Positions 25,135-33,393 of a stretch of 64,000 nucleotides of DNA are shown piece by piece; the stretch's first letter is position 1, and each line of letters begins with the position of its first letter. Location of the stretch: positions 26,664 to 90,663 of the forward strand of contig NZ_JAGYPE020000015.1 of assembly GCF_018343545.2 (NCBI RefSeq), in the 5' to 3' direction. This DNA is from Neobacillus citreus (GTDB lineage Bacteria > Bacillota > Bacilli > Bacillales > Cytobacillaceae). The notes below the pieces were generated by a model. It had not been told where the DNA came from and did not search any database. It saw only the letters and a list, made by a program, of their open reading frames with translations. The position numbers were made by a program, and so were the translations under genes.

Positions 25135-27123
25135 ATGAGTGCAATAGCAGGTATATATCATAATGAGGTACCAATACCAGATAGTTACGGATACCAAATG
25201 ATGAAAGCATTAGAAAAGTTTCCAGCAGATAGTATACAAATTTGTAGTAAAGAAAAGGTTTTTTTGGGATGTCATGCGCAGTGGATTACTCTAGAATCGA
25301 TAGGAGAGCGGTTGCCTTATTATGACAATGAAAGAAAGTTAGCGATAACTGCCGATGCCATTATTGATAATCGAATCGAGTTGTTTGATAAATTAGGAAT
25401 TGATCATTCTGAAAGGAAAATAATGCCCGATAGTATACTCATTCTTCTCTCTTACGCCAAGTGGGGGGAAAAGGTACCATACCATCTAAACGGTAATTTT
25501 GCTTTCGTGATTTGGGATGAAAAAAATAAAAAATTATTTGGCGCCAGAGATTTTTCAGGAACCAAGACGCTATATTTTTATAATAAAAATCAAAATTTTG
25601 CATTCTGTACAGTAATGGGGCCATTATTAACCTTGCCCTATCTTGAAAAAAAGTTGAATGAAGAATGGCTAGCTGAATATTTAGCTATCACTGCGATGTG
25701 GGATACTGTCGAGGCTTCTTCAACTGTATTTAAAGATATTCGTCAAATCCCTCCATCTCATTCATTTTCAGTAGTAGAAGGAAAGGTTACCATTACAAAA
25801 TATAATAGGTTGGTTATAAGTGACAAAATAAGATTTAAGAGAGACGAAGATTATATAGAATCTTTTCGTGAAATTTTTCAAGAGTCAGTTGATTCGAAAA
25901 TTAGAACATTTCGAACCGTTGGTTCACAGCTAAGTGGTGGTCTAGATTCAGGGAGCGTTGTTAGTTTTGCAGCTAGGACTTTACAAAAGCAGAATAAACA
26001 GCTACATACCTATAGTTTTATACCGATAAAAGATTTCGATGACTGGACTTCCAAATATGCTGTTGCAGATGAGCGGCCGTTTATTCAATCCACTGTCCAA
26101 TATGTTGGGAATATAAAGGATCAATATTTTAGTTTTAGCAATAAAAGTCCATTTTCTGAAATAGATGAAATGGTTGATATATTAGAAATGCCCTTTAAGA
26201 CTTTAGAAAATGGTTATTGGATAAAAGGAATATTTGAAAAAGCAGGCATGGATGATGTAGGCGTTTTGTTAAGTGGTTCAAGGGGAAATATGACAATATC
26301 TTGGGGACCGGCATTAGACTACTATGGAATTTTATTGAAAAGGTTAAGATTAATTAAACTATATCAAGAAATTGGGCTTTATCAACAAAATTCTGGTATA
26401 ACAAATAAAAGATTTATCTATTCGAATATTATAAGAAGGGCATTTCCATTTCTTAATAATAACATTCAAACTACTAATCCACTATCCTTGCTTATTAATC
26501 CTGAATTTGCAAATAAAATGAATGTATACGAAAAGCTGAAACAATATGGAATTGATCAAATTAATCCATTAAAAATTAACAGAATTGATTTTAGAAGACA
26601 ACACTTTGAACAGGTTTACAGTATACAGGTTACTGGAACTGCAATTACCAAATTATCATTACGTTATGGTTTAGTAAGTCGTGATCCCACTAATGATATA
26701 CGGGTAATAAATTATTGTTTATCTTTGCCAATAGAACAATATGTAATGGAGGGGAGGGACCGTGCATTAATTAGAAGGGCAACAGAGGGGTATTTACCCG
26801 ATAAAGTCCGACTAAATCAAAAGGTAAGGGGAATCCAATCGGCTGATTGGGTTCAACGAATGGCACCTTCTTGGAATCAATTTACTAAGGAACTGCAACA
26901 ATTGGTAAAAGATGATTTGGTTGCTGAATTTTTGAATATTGACTATCTAAAATCAGCACTCGCCCAAGTAAAAAACGGTCCACAAGAAAATTATGCAATT
27001 CATCCGGAATACCAAGTATTAATGCGAAGTTTAATTGTTTGGCGTTTTTTAAAATCCTTTAAAGGAGGTGATAAAGATGAAAATAGAATGGAAACAGCCG
27101 CTACTGGAAGTTCTGGATATTAA
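25135..27123 (+). CDS. Lasso peptide macrolactam synthetase (cyclase, C protein), set 1
   Basis: A 662-aa asparagine-synthetase-like lasso cyclase. The N-terminal part begins MSAIAGIYHNEV (no Cys2, so no glutaminase), with FVIWDEKNKKLFGARDFSGT. The ATP site is GSQLSGGLDSGSVVSFAA (about residues 270). C proteins adenylate the Asp or Glu side chain and close the ring with the N-terminal amine. ATG 25135 has GGAGA eight bases upstream and matches the start of set 2; an upstream in-frame ATG at 25120 is less likely. Its last 47 bases overlap the precursor gene in another frame. Confidence 0.9.
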   Translation: MSAIAGIYHNEVPIPDSYGYQMMKALEKFPADSIQICSKEKVFLGCHAQWITLESIGERLPYYDNERKLAITADAIIDNRIELFDKLGIDHSERKIMPDSILILLSYAKWGEKVPYHLNGNFAFVIWDEKNKKLFGARDFSGTKTLYFYNKNQNFAFCTVMGPLLTLPYLEKKLNEEWLAEYLAITAMWDTVEASSTVFKDIRQIPPSHSFSVVEGKVTITKYNRLVISDKIRFKRDEDYIESFREIFQESVDSKIRTFRTVGSQLSGGLDSGSVVSFAARTLQKQNKQLHTYSFIPIKDFDDWTSKYAVADERPFIQSTVQYVGNIKDQYFSFSNKSPFSEIDEMVDILEMPFKTLENGYWIKGIFEKAGMDDVGVLLSGSRGNMTISWGPALDYYGILLKRLRLIKLYQEIGLYQQNSGITNKRFIYSNIIRRAFPFLNNNIQTTNPLSLLINPEFANKMNVYEKLKQYGIDQINPLKINRIDFRRQHFEQVYSIQVTGTAITKLSLRYGLVSRDPTNDIRVINYCLSLPIEQYVMEGRDRALIRRATEGYLPDKVRLNQKVRGIQSADWVQRMAPSWNQFTKELQQLVKDDLVAEFLNIDYLKSALAQVKNGPQENYAIHPEYQVLMRSLIVWRFLKSFKGGDKDENRMETAATGSSGY

Positions 27124-27199
27124 CCAGACAATGAGAGGATTTCCTAATCAGGTCCAAGACGATTGGGATGGTGATGAAGCAATGCATGGTCCATCTTGA
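27077..27199 (+). CDS. Lasso peptide precursor A1 (paeninodin type), 40 aa
   Basis: ATG 27077 follows AAAGGAGGTGAT, a near-perfect ribosome site inside the end of the cyclase gene. The leader is MKIEWKQPLLEVLDINQTM, with the WxxPxLExLD recognition pattern and the Thr at -2 that marks the cut site. The core then reads RGFPNQVQD (ring, residues 1-9) and DWDGDEAMHGPS (tail). In paeninodin the same alignment gives an Ala1-Asp9 ring and a C-terminal Ser that is phosphorylated. Here Arg would be core residue 1, which is unusual; cutting one residue later would give Gly1-Asp8 instead. Confidence 0.9.
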   Translation: MKIEWKQPLLEVLDINQTMRGFPNQVQDDWDGDEAMHGPS

Positions 27200-27238
27200 T
27201 AGTTGCTCAAGGTATACTTAATAATTTATCCTAGCAAG

Positions 27239-27277
27239 AAAACCCTTATACATTTTTGAGTATAAGGGTTTTTCTTT
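27239..27277 (+). terminator. Terminator/attenuator between precursor A1 and kinase
   Basis: AAAACCCTTATAC (27239-27251) pairs over 13 bp with GTATAAGGGTTTT (27260-27272), followed by TCTTT. It should stop most transcripts after the precursor, giving more precursor than tailoring enzymes. The corresponding hairpin in set 2 shares the CCCTTATAC/GTATAAGGG core. Confidence 0.85.
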
Positions 27278-27315
27278 TAATCGGGACACACTTTAATAAA
27301 AGTAGGTGTAATTGT

Positions 27316-28248
27316 TTGATTGAAATCTCAAAGATTGTTGCTTATAAAGCTTTTGGATTGAAAATTTCCAGTGATTTTTCTTTACCTGAATTGGAGGAAG
27401 TCCCAGTTGATGGAAATGAAACGGAAGTAAAAATTTTAAACGAGAATTTAGCGGATTTATGGTCATCTCTAGCTGAACCGAAAAAAAGTATCTATGTAAC
27501 AGAACATTTATGCATGTTCGAAGTCCCTAAAGTGGCAATTTTCAAGGTGGAATCTGGAAGTATTATTTCAATTTCACCAATTGATGGAGCGAATGAATCC
27601 CAAATTCGCCTATATATTTTAGGATCCTGCATGGGGGTACTATTAATGCAAAGGATGATTCTTCCTATTCATGGTAGTGCTGTAGTGATAGATGGGCAGG
27701 CATATGGCATTGTAGGAGATTCTGGTGTCGGTAAATCAACCTTAGCCTCTGCATTTATTAAAAGGGGATATCAATTATTAACTGATGATGTGATAGCCGT
27801 TTCTGTATCTGAAGGAAATATTCCTATTGTAACTCCATCATATCCTCAACAGAAGTTATGGCAGGAAAGTTTGGAGTCTTTTGGGATGGAGTCCGAGCAT
27901 TTTCAATCAATTTATGATAGAGAAACAAAATATGTAATACCAATCAAAGATCATTTTGTAAATAAACCGATTCCTTTTGCAGGTGTATTCGAACTAATTA
28001 AAAGTAATGAAAAAGACGTAGAAATAACAACGATTAACAGACTTGAAAGATTCCCGGTATTATTTCGTAATACCTTTAGAAATTTTATCATTAAACGAGC
28101 AGGATTAATGCAATGGCATTTTGACACTTCAGCAAATTTGATAAATAAGTTGGATTTTTACCAAATTCACAGGCCAAATTCCCGTTTCACTGCCCATGAA
28201 TTAGTTGATTTAATATTATCAAAGGTAAAAAGGGGAGCTGTATCATGA
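27316..28248 (+). CDS. HPr-kinase-like lasso peptide kinase (PadeK type), set 1
   Basis: A 310-aa kinase of the HprK fold: LPIHGSAVVIDGQAYGIVGD then SGVGKSTLASAFIKRGYQLL, TDDVIAVSV, and SYPQQKLWQESLES. In the paeninodin pathway this family phosphorylates the side chain of the C-terminal Ser of the precursor. The cognate precursor here ends in Ser. I placed the start at TTG 27316 because AGGTG lies seven bases upstream; a longer frame from TTG 27256 would begin inside the terminator hairpin. It overlaps the next gene by ATGA. Confidence 0.88.
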   Translation: MIEISKIVAYKAFGLKISSDFSLPELEEVPVDGNETEVKILNENLADLWSSLAEPKKSIYVTEHLCMFEVPKVAIFKVESGSIISISPIDGANESQIRLYILGSCMGVLLMQRMILPIHGSAVVIDGQAYGIVGDSGVGKSTLASAFIKRGYQLLTDDVIAVSVSEGNIPIVTPSYPQQKLWQESLESFGMESEHFQSIYDRETKYVIPIKDHFVNKPIPFAGVFELIKSNEKDVEITTINRLERFPVLFRNTFRNFIIKRAGLMQWHFDTSANLINKLDFYQIHRPNSRFTAHELVDLILSKVKRGAVS

Positions 28249-28547
28249 TTAAAACTATTTCACTTGAACATATAGTTAGCCAGCTAGAAGGAAATATCAC
28301 AAGTGATATGGATGGAGAAAAGGTTATGTTAAGCATTCCCAATGGTAAATATTATAATTTGGGGTCAGTAGGTGGGAAAATATGGGATCAAATAAAAGAA
28401 CCAAAATCCATTAAAGCGCTTATTAATTGTTTAATTGAAACATATGATGTTGGAGAAGAAGAATGCAAAAAGCAGGTTCTTTCCTTTTTAAATATGTTAT
28501 TAGAAGAAAATTTAATTAAAATATATATGGAAAACAAAGATTTATAG
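28245..28547 (+). CDS. Lasso leader-binding protein B1 (PqqD/RRE)
   Basis: A 100-aa PqqD-type RiPP recognition element: VMLSIPNGKYYNLGSVGGKI followed by WDQIKEPKSIKALINCLIET. B1 binds the leader peptide (WxxPxLExLD) and presents it to the B2 protease and the cyclase. It overlaps the kinase stop codon (ATGA) and is followed 18 bp later by B2. It is the only B1 in the window, so the set 2 precursor must use it or another one elsewhere. Confidence 0.92.
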   Translation: MIKTISLEHIVSQLEGNITSDMDGEKVMLSIPNGKYYNLGSVGGKIWDQIKEPKSIKALINCLIETYDVGEEECKKQVLSFLNMLLEENLIKIYMENKDL

Positions 28548-28565
28548 AATAGAAGGGACTAACTT

Positions 28566-29045
28566 ATGAGAAAACTAAGGACCTTTTTTTCTTTTCCAAA
28601 GGAAATGAGGAAAATCTTAATAGAAGCATATTTTTATTTAGCATGGGGGCGAATATTAAAATGGATACCATTTTCAAAAGTAGCCCCTTCTTTGGGTTTT
28701 CCCATGGAAGATACATCTTTTGATATGGATTCATCGAAATTGCAGACTTTAAAGCAAATATCAAAAGCAATTTATTTAATGAGCGGGTATACATTTTGGG
28801 AAAGTGAATGTCTTGTAAAAGCTTTTGCAGCAATGAAAATGCTTGAGAAACGCCATCTGGATTGTACTCTTTATCTTGGTATTGCAAAAGATGAAACAGG
28901 AAAATTAATCGCACATGCCTGGTTACGGAATGGTTCATATTATATTACTGGTAAAGAAGGAATGGAGAGCTATACTGTCGTACAAAAATTCGCAAAAATT
29001 GTGAAGGGAAGCAAGCAAAATTATGACAGAGTCACTCAATCTTGA
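28566..29045 (+). CDS. Lasso leader peptidase B2 (transglutaminase-like)
   Basis: A 159-aa B2 protease with the catalytic Cys in WESECLVKAFAAMKML and the catalytic His in LIAHAWLRNGSYYITG; the family pattern TLYLGIAKDE sits between them. It removes the leader after the conserved Thr-x pair. It follows B1 closely and overlaps the next gene by 23 bp. No second B2 exists for set 2. Confidence 0.9.
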   Translation: MRKLRTFFSFPKEMRKILIEAYFYLAWGRILKWIPFSKVAPSLGFPMEDTSFDMDSSKLQTLKQISKAIYLMSGYTFWESECLVKAFAAMKMLEKRHLDCTLYLGIAKDETGKLIAHAWLRNGSYYITGKEGMESYTVVQKFAKIVKGSKQNYDRVTQS

Positions 29046-30201
29046 TATTTCAAGAATACCTAAAGAACTTCAAATGATTATTGAATTAATAAAAGTTGAT
29101 AAAAGTAATAACCTTGAAAATAGTCTTTTATTTCAAAATATAGACTGGGATAAATTTATTGATCTGGCTATGCACCATCGTGTTTATTCAAAGCTTTATT
29201 TGAAGATAAAACAATATGAAAATTTTACCGCTCCAAAAAGTATTATTGATTTGCTTTCAAATCAGTATCAAAAAAATACGTTTCAAATGCTCCATTTAAG
29301 TGCAGAAATGGAGTATATAAGCAAACTTTTGTTTGAAGAAAATATTAATCATCTTTATGTAAAAGGACCTGTGATAGCAAAGGATTTATATGGGGATATT
29401 TCACTTCGTACATCAAAAGATTTGGATATCTTGGTCGAAATAAATCAACTAGAAAAGACTAAAGCGCTTTTATTAAAAGAAGGCTATATTGAAGAATACC
29501 AGGGAAGTATATTGAATGACTGGAAATGGAGAATTCATCATGTGAGTTTTAATCATCCTGTCAAGAAAGTTAATCTGGAGATACATTGGAGGTTACATCC
29601 TGCACCTATGATCGAACCACCTTTTACCGAGTTATGGGATAGAAGAAGGAAAAGTGAACTCACTAAATTTCCTGTATATTATTTAGGAAAAGAAGATTTG
29701 TTTTTATTTTTAATGGTACATGGCGCTCGTCATGGATGGTTTCGGTTAAGGTGGTTGGTAGATATTCGTCAAATAACAAGCCAGGAATTAGATTGGAAAA
29801 AATTAAATTTAATGATTGAAAAATATAATTATCAAAAAATTGTAGGGCAGGGGCTTATTTTAGCTAATAAAATTTTCGGAACGAAAATAAATGATGAAGC
29901 TATATTATTTTATAATAAAAAATCATCTAAACTGTTAGCAGAGAAGGCATTATTCTTTTTAGAAAATAAAGTAGAGTTTGATAATGGAGAGTCCTCCCAA
30001 ATTGCTAAAAAATATAATAAAAGATACCTATTTTCAATTAGAAATATTAAACAAAGAATTATTTTAGGGTTAAGAGTGATGCATCCCTCTTTTTCAGATT
30101 ATGAAACTTTTCCTTTACCAAAACAAGTTCATTTTCTTTATTTCTTACTTCGCCCTTTTTTGGTGTTTTGGAGAAATTTTAAAAATAGGGAGTTAATTTA
30201 A
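29023..30201 (+). CDS. Nucleotidyltransferase of lasso cluster (NTP_transf_5 family)
   Basis: A 392-aa protein with the family signature HLYVKGPVIAKDLYGDISLR then TSKDLDILVEINQLEKTKAL (metal-binding DLD), and EIHWRLHPAP. Such genes accompany HPr-kinase-like genes in Bacillales lasso clusters. From memory, in the pseudomycoidin pathway the homologue adds a sugar to the phosphorylated peptide. It starts within the 3' end of B2 (SD AAGGGAAG) and its stop overlaps the exporter start. Its role as a tailoring enzyme is inferred from the family. Confidence 0.85.
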   Translation: MTESLNLDISRIPKELQMIIELIKVDKSNNLENSLLFQNIDWDKFIDLAMHHRVYSKLYLKIKQYENFTAPKSIIDLLSNQYQKNTFQMLHLSAEMEYISKLLFEENINHLYVKGPVIAKDLYGDISLRTSKDLDILVEINQLEKTKALLLKEGYIEEYQGSILNDWKWRIHHVSFNHPVKKVNLEIHWRLHPAPMIEPPFTELWDRRRKSELTKFPVYYLGKEDLFLFLMVHGARHGWFRLRWLVDIRQITSQELDWKKLNLMIEKYNYQKIVGQGLILANKIFGTKINDEAILFYNKKSSKLLAEKALFFLENKVEFDNGESSQIAKKYNKRYLFSIRNIKQRIILGLRVMHPSFSDYETFPLPKQVHFLYFLLRPFLVFWRNFKNRELI

Positions 30202-31997
30202 TGAAAGCTCTGGTTTATTTTATAGTACAAGTTCGCCATTTTGCTGGTAATTCATTATATTTTAATCTATTGGCAATGAGTTTAAATGGGCTGATTGCTT
30301 CCTTCGGTATTTTGTTACTAGTTCCTTTAATAAATATGACTGGAATAGTAAACATGGGCCCAAATGATAACCAACTCTATAACATATTTAGTTTTATAAG
30401 TGAACTTCCACCGTCAATCGGTTTTCCAGTTGTATTATTATTGTATTTGCTTTTCGTTATAATTCAAAATATCAATAGCAGAAAAGTTCAAATTAAAAAT
30501 GCTCAAATTCAGTATGGTTTTTTAAATCATATGAAAAAAGGGATATACCATTCTTTTCTATATGCAAAATGGGGTTTTTTTACACAAAAAAGAAAATCTG
30601 ATCTAATAAATATACTTACTACAGAAATTGCCCGGTCTAGTTTAGGCGTTCTTTCTTTTTTGCAATTTCTATCTTCTTTGATTTTTTCGTTATTTCAAAT
30701 TGGTCTAGCTCTTTTTCTTTCACCTGTTATAACTATCTTTGTATTACTTTGTGGTTCAATTTTGCTAGTGTTTAATAGAAAATTCCTTAAACGTTCCTTC
30801 TCACTTGGGAAACAAAGTTTTGAATTAGGAAAAGAATATCTAGCGGGTATAACAGATCAGATAAATGGTATTAAAGAAATAAAGAGTAATACTTTAGAAA
30901 AATCTAGTATGGAATGGTTCAGCTCTATATCAAATGAAATGGTTTCTCAACAAGTTGAGTATATGAAGATAAAATCAACAACACAATTACATTATAAGAT
31001 TTCATCTGCTATTTTTATGGTTATTTTCTTATATATATCTGTTAATTTATTTAGTGCACAGGCAGGACAATTGATGTTAATTATTGTTATCTTTGGGAGG
31101 CTGTGGCCAACAGTGTCAAGTATCCAAGCTTCTTTGGAACAAATCGCGACAATGCTGCCTTCACTGAAAGCAGTGTTGGCTATTCAAGAAGAAAGTAGGC
31201 ATGCTAAAGAATTTAAACTTGATGAGGAACGAATAGAATATACACCAATTGGATTTAAAGAAAGCATACAATGTGATCATATTTATTTCAGATACAACAA
31301 TAACGTAAAATATGCTCTAAAAAACATTAATCTAAGTATTCCTGCCAATCAAATGACTGCCATTGTTGGCAAGTCTGGGGCTGGAAAGACCACGATAATA
31401 GATCTCCTCATGGGACTTAATAAACCAGCAAAGGGGCAGATTTTCCTGGACGGAAATCCTTTAACAGAAGATAAACTTTTATCTCTTAGGAAGGCTATTA
31501 GCTATGTACCACAAGATCCATTTTTGTTTAATGGCAGTATAAAGGAGAACCTGCTACTAGTTGAACCAAATGCTAGTGATAAACAAATTTGGGGAGCTTT
31601 GGAATTTTCATCGGCTGCTGGATTCGTAAAAGCCCTGCCACTAGGTCTTGAAACGATTATTGGTGATCGAGGTGTCAAACTGTCTGGTGGTGAGCGTCAG
31701 CGGCTTGTTTTAGCGCGGGCAATTCTTAGAAATCCATCCATCCTTATTCTTGATGAGGCAACCAGTGCTCTGGATACTGAAAATGAAGGGAAGATTCAGG
31801 AAGCTATTGAACGATTAAAAGGAAAAGTGACAATTATTGTTATAGCACACCGTTTGTCGACAATTCGAAATGCCGACCAGGTTGTCGTTCTTGAAGATGG
31901 TGAAATTATTCAAAAGGGTGAATATGTACAATTAACCATGGATACGAAGGGAATGTTTAGAAATTTAATTGAAAGGCAAATGGAAGGAATATTTTAG
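30201..31997 (+). CDS. Lasso peptide ABC exporter (D protein)
   Basis: A 598-aa half-transporter with an N-terminal membrane domain of about six helices (residues about 20-310). The ATPase has Walker A VGKSGAGKTTIIDLL, Q-loop YVPQDPF, signature LSGGERQRLVLARA and Walker B ILILDEATSALD. It exports the finished peptide and gives self-immunity in other lasso systems. Coupled to the upstream gene by TAATG. It is the only exporter near both precursor genes. Confidence 0.92.
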   Translation: MKALVYFIVQVRHFAGNSLYFNLLAMSLNGLIASFGILLLVPLINMTGIVNMGPNDNQLYNIFSFISELPPSIGFPVVLLLYLLFVIIQNINSRKVQIKNAQIQYGFLNHMKKGIYHSFLYAKWGFFTQKRKSDLINILTTEIARSSLGVLSFLQFLSSLIFSLFQIGLALFLSPVITIFVLLCGSILLVFNRKFLKRSFSLGKQSFELGKEYLAGITDQINGIKEIKSNTLEKSSMEWFSSISNEMVSQQVEYMKIKSTTQLHYKISSAIFMVIFLYISVNLFSAQAGQLMLIIVIFGRLWPTVSSIQASLEQIATMLPSLKAVLAIQEESRHAKEFKLDEERIEYTPIGFKESIQCDHIYFRYNNNVKYALKNINLSIPANQMTAIVGKSGAGKTTIIDLLMGLNKPAKGQIFLDGNPLTEDKLLSLRKAISYVPQDPFLFNGSIKENLLLVEPNASDKQIWGALEFSSAAGFVKALPLGLETIIGDRGVKLSGGERQRLVLARAILRNPSILILDEATSALDTENEGKIQEAIERLKGKVTIIVIAHRLSTIRNADQVVVLEDGEIIQKGEYVQLTMDTKGMFRNLIERQMEGIF

Positions 31998-32209
31998 GCA
32001 GTGACTCCTCTATCATAGGTGAATACACAATTCTGTGTAGTAGTGCTCTCAGGACAATCTCACTATACTAAAGAATAAGGTGTTTTTTCTTACTTTAGTA
32101 ATTTTGTCAAGGAAAAATTATTTATATAGTAAATAGACTCAAAGTTTTTGCATAAATTAATAATGTGTGAATTTTGAGTAATTAAGGTTTATTAAAGGAG
32201 TGTTATATA

Positions 32210-33097
32210 TTGAAGGCGTATATAACATTAGTGTCAACTGACGACTTTGTTATTGGTGCAATAACTTTATTCTTATCATTAAAGGCCGTGAAAGCAAAAT
32301 ATCCATTTTATGTGTTGTTATCCCCAACAGTTTCTTTGCAAAAGGAACAAGAACTGAAGAATTGTAGCGATATTAATGTCATTAGATATAAGAAGAGTCA
32401 TATCGATGATTATACAACGTATGGGAGTAATGGGAATCACCGTTGGAATAATACTTTCGATAAGTTAGCAATTTTTTCACTAACTCATTTTTCTAAACTG
32501 GTTTTTTTGGATTGTGATACTTATGTAATACGAAACATTGATGAGTTATTCGATTTAGAGCATATGTCAGCAGTATATATATATAATACTTACCAAAATC
32601 CTTATAAAGATACAAAGTTTTGTTCTGGATTACTTGTAATTGAACCGAATGAAAATGAGTATTTAGAATTACGAGAACAGTTTTTTTATACTGCACACAA
32701 ACATGCAATAAGCGGTGTTCCATTTGGAGATCAAAATGTCTTGAATGATTATTATAATAAATGGGATTCTGACAAATCTAAACACCTATATGATGAATAT
32801 AATTCAATGTGGGGAACCATGGAAAAATTGTTAGCATCTAAATGGACTTTGACAGATAAAAAGGGAAGGACTCAAATTAAGGTGATTCATTTTAGCGGAT
32901 TGCATAAGCCCTGGATGAATAAAACATTATTTTTAATTAAGACAGTTATTCGATCATTTAGACATTATCGAAAAATCCCTAATTTTCAAGCGCTTAAAGT
33001 TCTACTAAATTATTTTAATTTAGTGAGAAAAGCCAAAAGATTACCGGTAATTACCAAACGCGGAGACGGATCTTCTGTTTCACAAAGCTATCATTAA
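32210..33097 (+). CDS. Family 8 glycosyltransferase (glycogenin-like)
   Basis: A 295-aa GT-A enzyme of family GT8: VFLDCDTYVIRNIDELFDLE carries the DxD metal site (DCD), with FCSGLLVIEPNE, GDQNVLNDYY and the C-terminal HFSGLHKPW motif. It starts at TTG 32210 after AAAGGAG. It lies between the two lasso gene sets rather than in the EPS locus. It could glycosylate a lasso peptide phosphate or simply be an EPS outlier. A weak hairpin (about 32068-32100) separates it from the exporter. Confidence 0.8.
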   Translation: MKAYITLVSTDDFVIGAITLFLSLKAVKAKYPFYVLLSPTVSLQKEQELKNCSDINVIRYKKSHIDDYTTYGSNGNHRWNNTFDKLAIFSLTHFSKLVFLDCDTYVIRNIDELFDLEHMSAVYIYNTYQNPYKDTKFCSGLLVIEPNENEYLELREQFFYTAHKHAISGVPFGDQNVLNDYYNKWDSDKSKHLYDEYNSMWGTMEKLLASKWTLTDKKGRTQIKVIHFSGLHKPWMNKTLFLIKTVIRSFRHYRKIPNFQALKVLLNYFNLVRKAKRLPVITKRGDGSSVSQSYH

Positions 33098-33174
33098 GAA
33101 AGAATAACAATGGCCTAATATTAACTTTGTAAACTTAATAAAATACATTCATTTTAAGAAAATGAGGGGAATTT

Positions 33175-33393
33175 ATGATTGGAGAAAAAATAAGGGAATT
33201 GAGGGAAAAAAAAAATTTAAGTATATCAGAATTAGCTGAGAGAGCCGGTGTAGCTAAATCATATTTGAGTTTGATTGAGAGAAACAATTATTCAAATCCG
33301 TCCATACATTATTTAACAAAAATATGTAAAGTACTTGATGTATCATTGAACGACCTAATTAATTTCGAAGAAAACATTAATCAAGGGAATTAA
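33175..33393 (+). CDS. Mini-SinR: XRE helix-turn-helix protein without SinI-binding domain, 72 aa
   Basis: The product, starting MIGEKIRELREKKNLSISEL, is strikingly like the HTH of the SinR-like protein at 3127 (AKSYLSLIERNNYSNPSIHY), but ends at residue 72, before the SinI-type dimerisation domain. It would bind the same kind of DNA without being open to SinI capture. Ribosome site GAGGGGAA precedes the ATG. It is located between lasso sets 1 and 2, close to a SinR-type operator at 33886. A role as a SinI-resistant repressor, or as a competitor for the sites, is inferred. Confidence 0.85.
   Translation: MIGEKIRELREKKNLSISELAERAGVAKSYLSLIERNNYSNPSIHYLTKICKVLDVSLNDLINFEENINQGN

Noticed and set aside
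27256..27315. N-terminal extension of the set 1 kinase
   Set aside because: Would start inside the terminator hairpin without a ribosome site; TTG 27316 has AGGTG in place.
32068..32100. Strong terminator after the lasso exporter
   Set aside because: ACTAAAG...CTTTAGT pairs but with internal bulges and no T-run, so I left it as a weak hairpin only.
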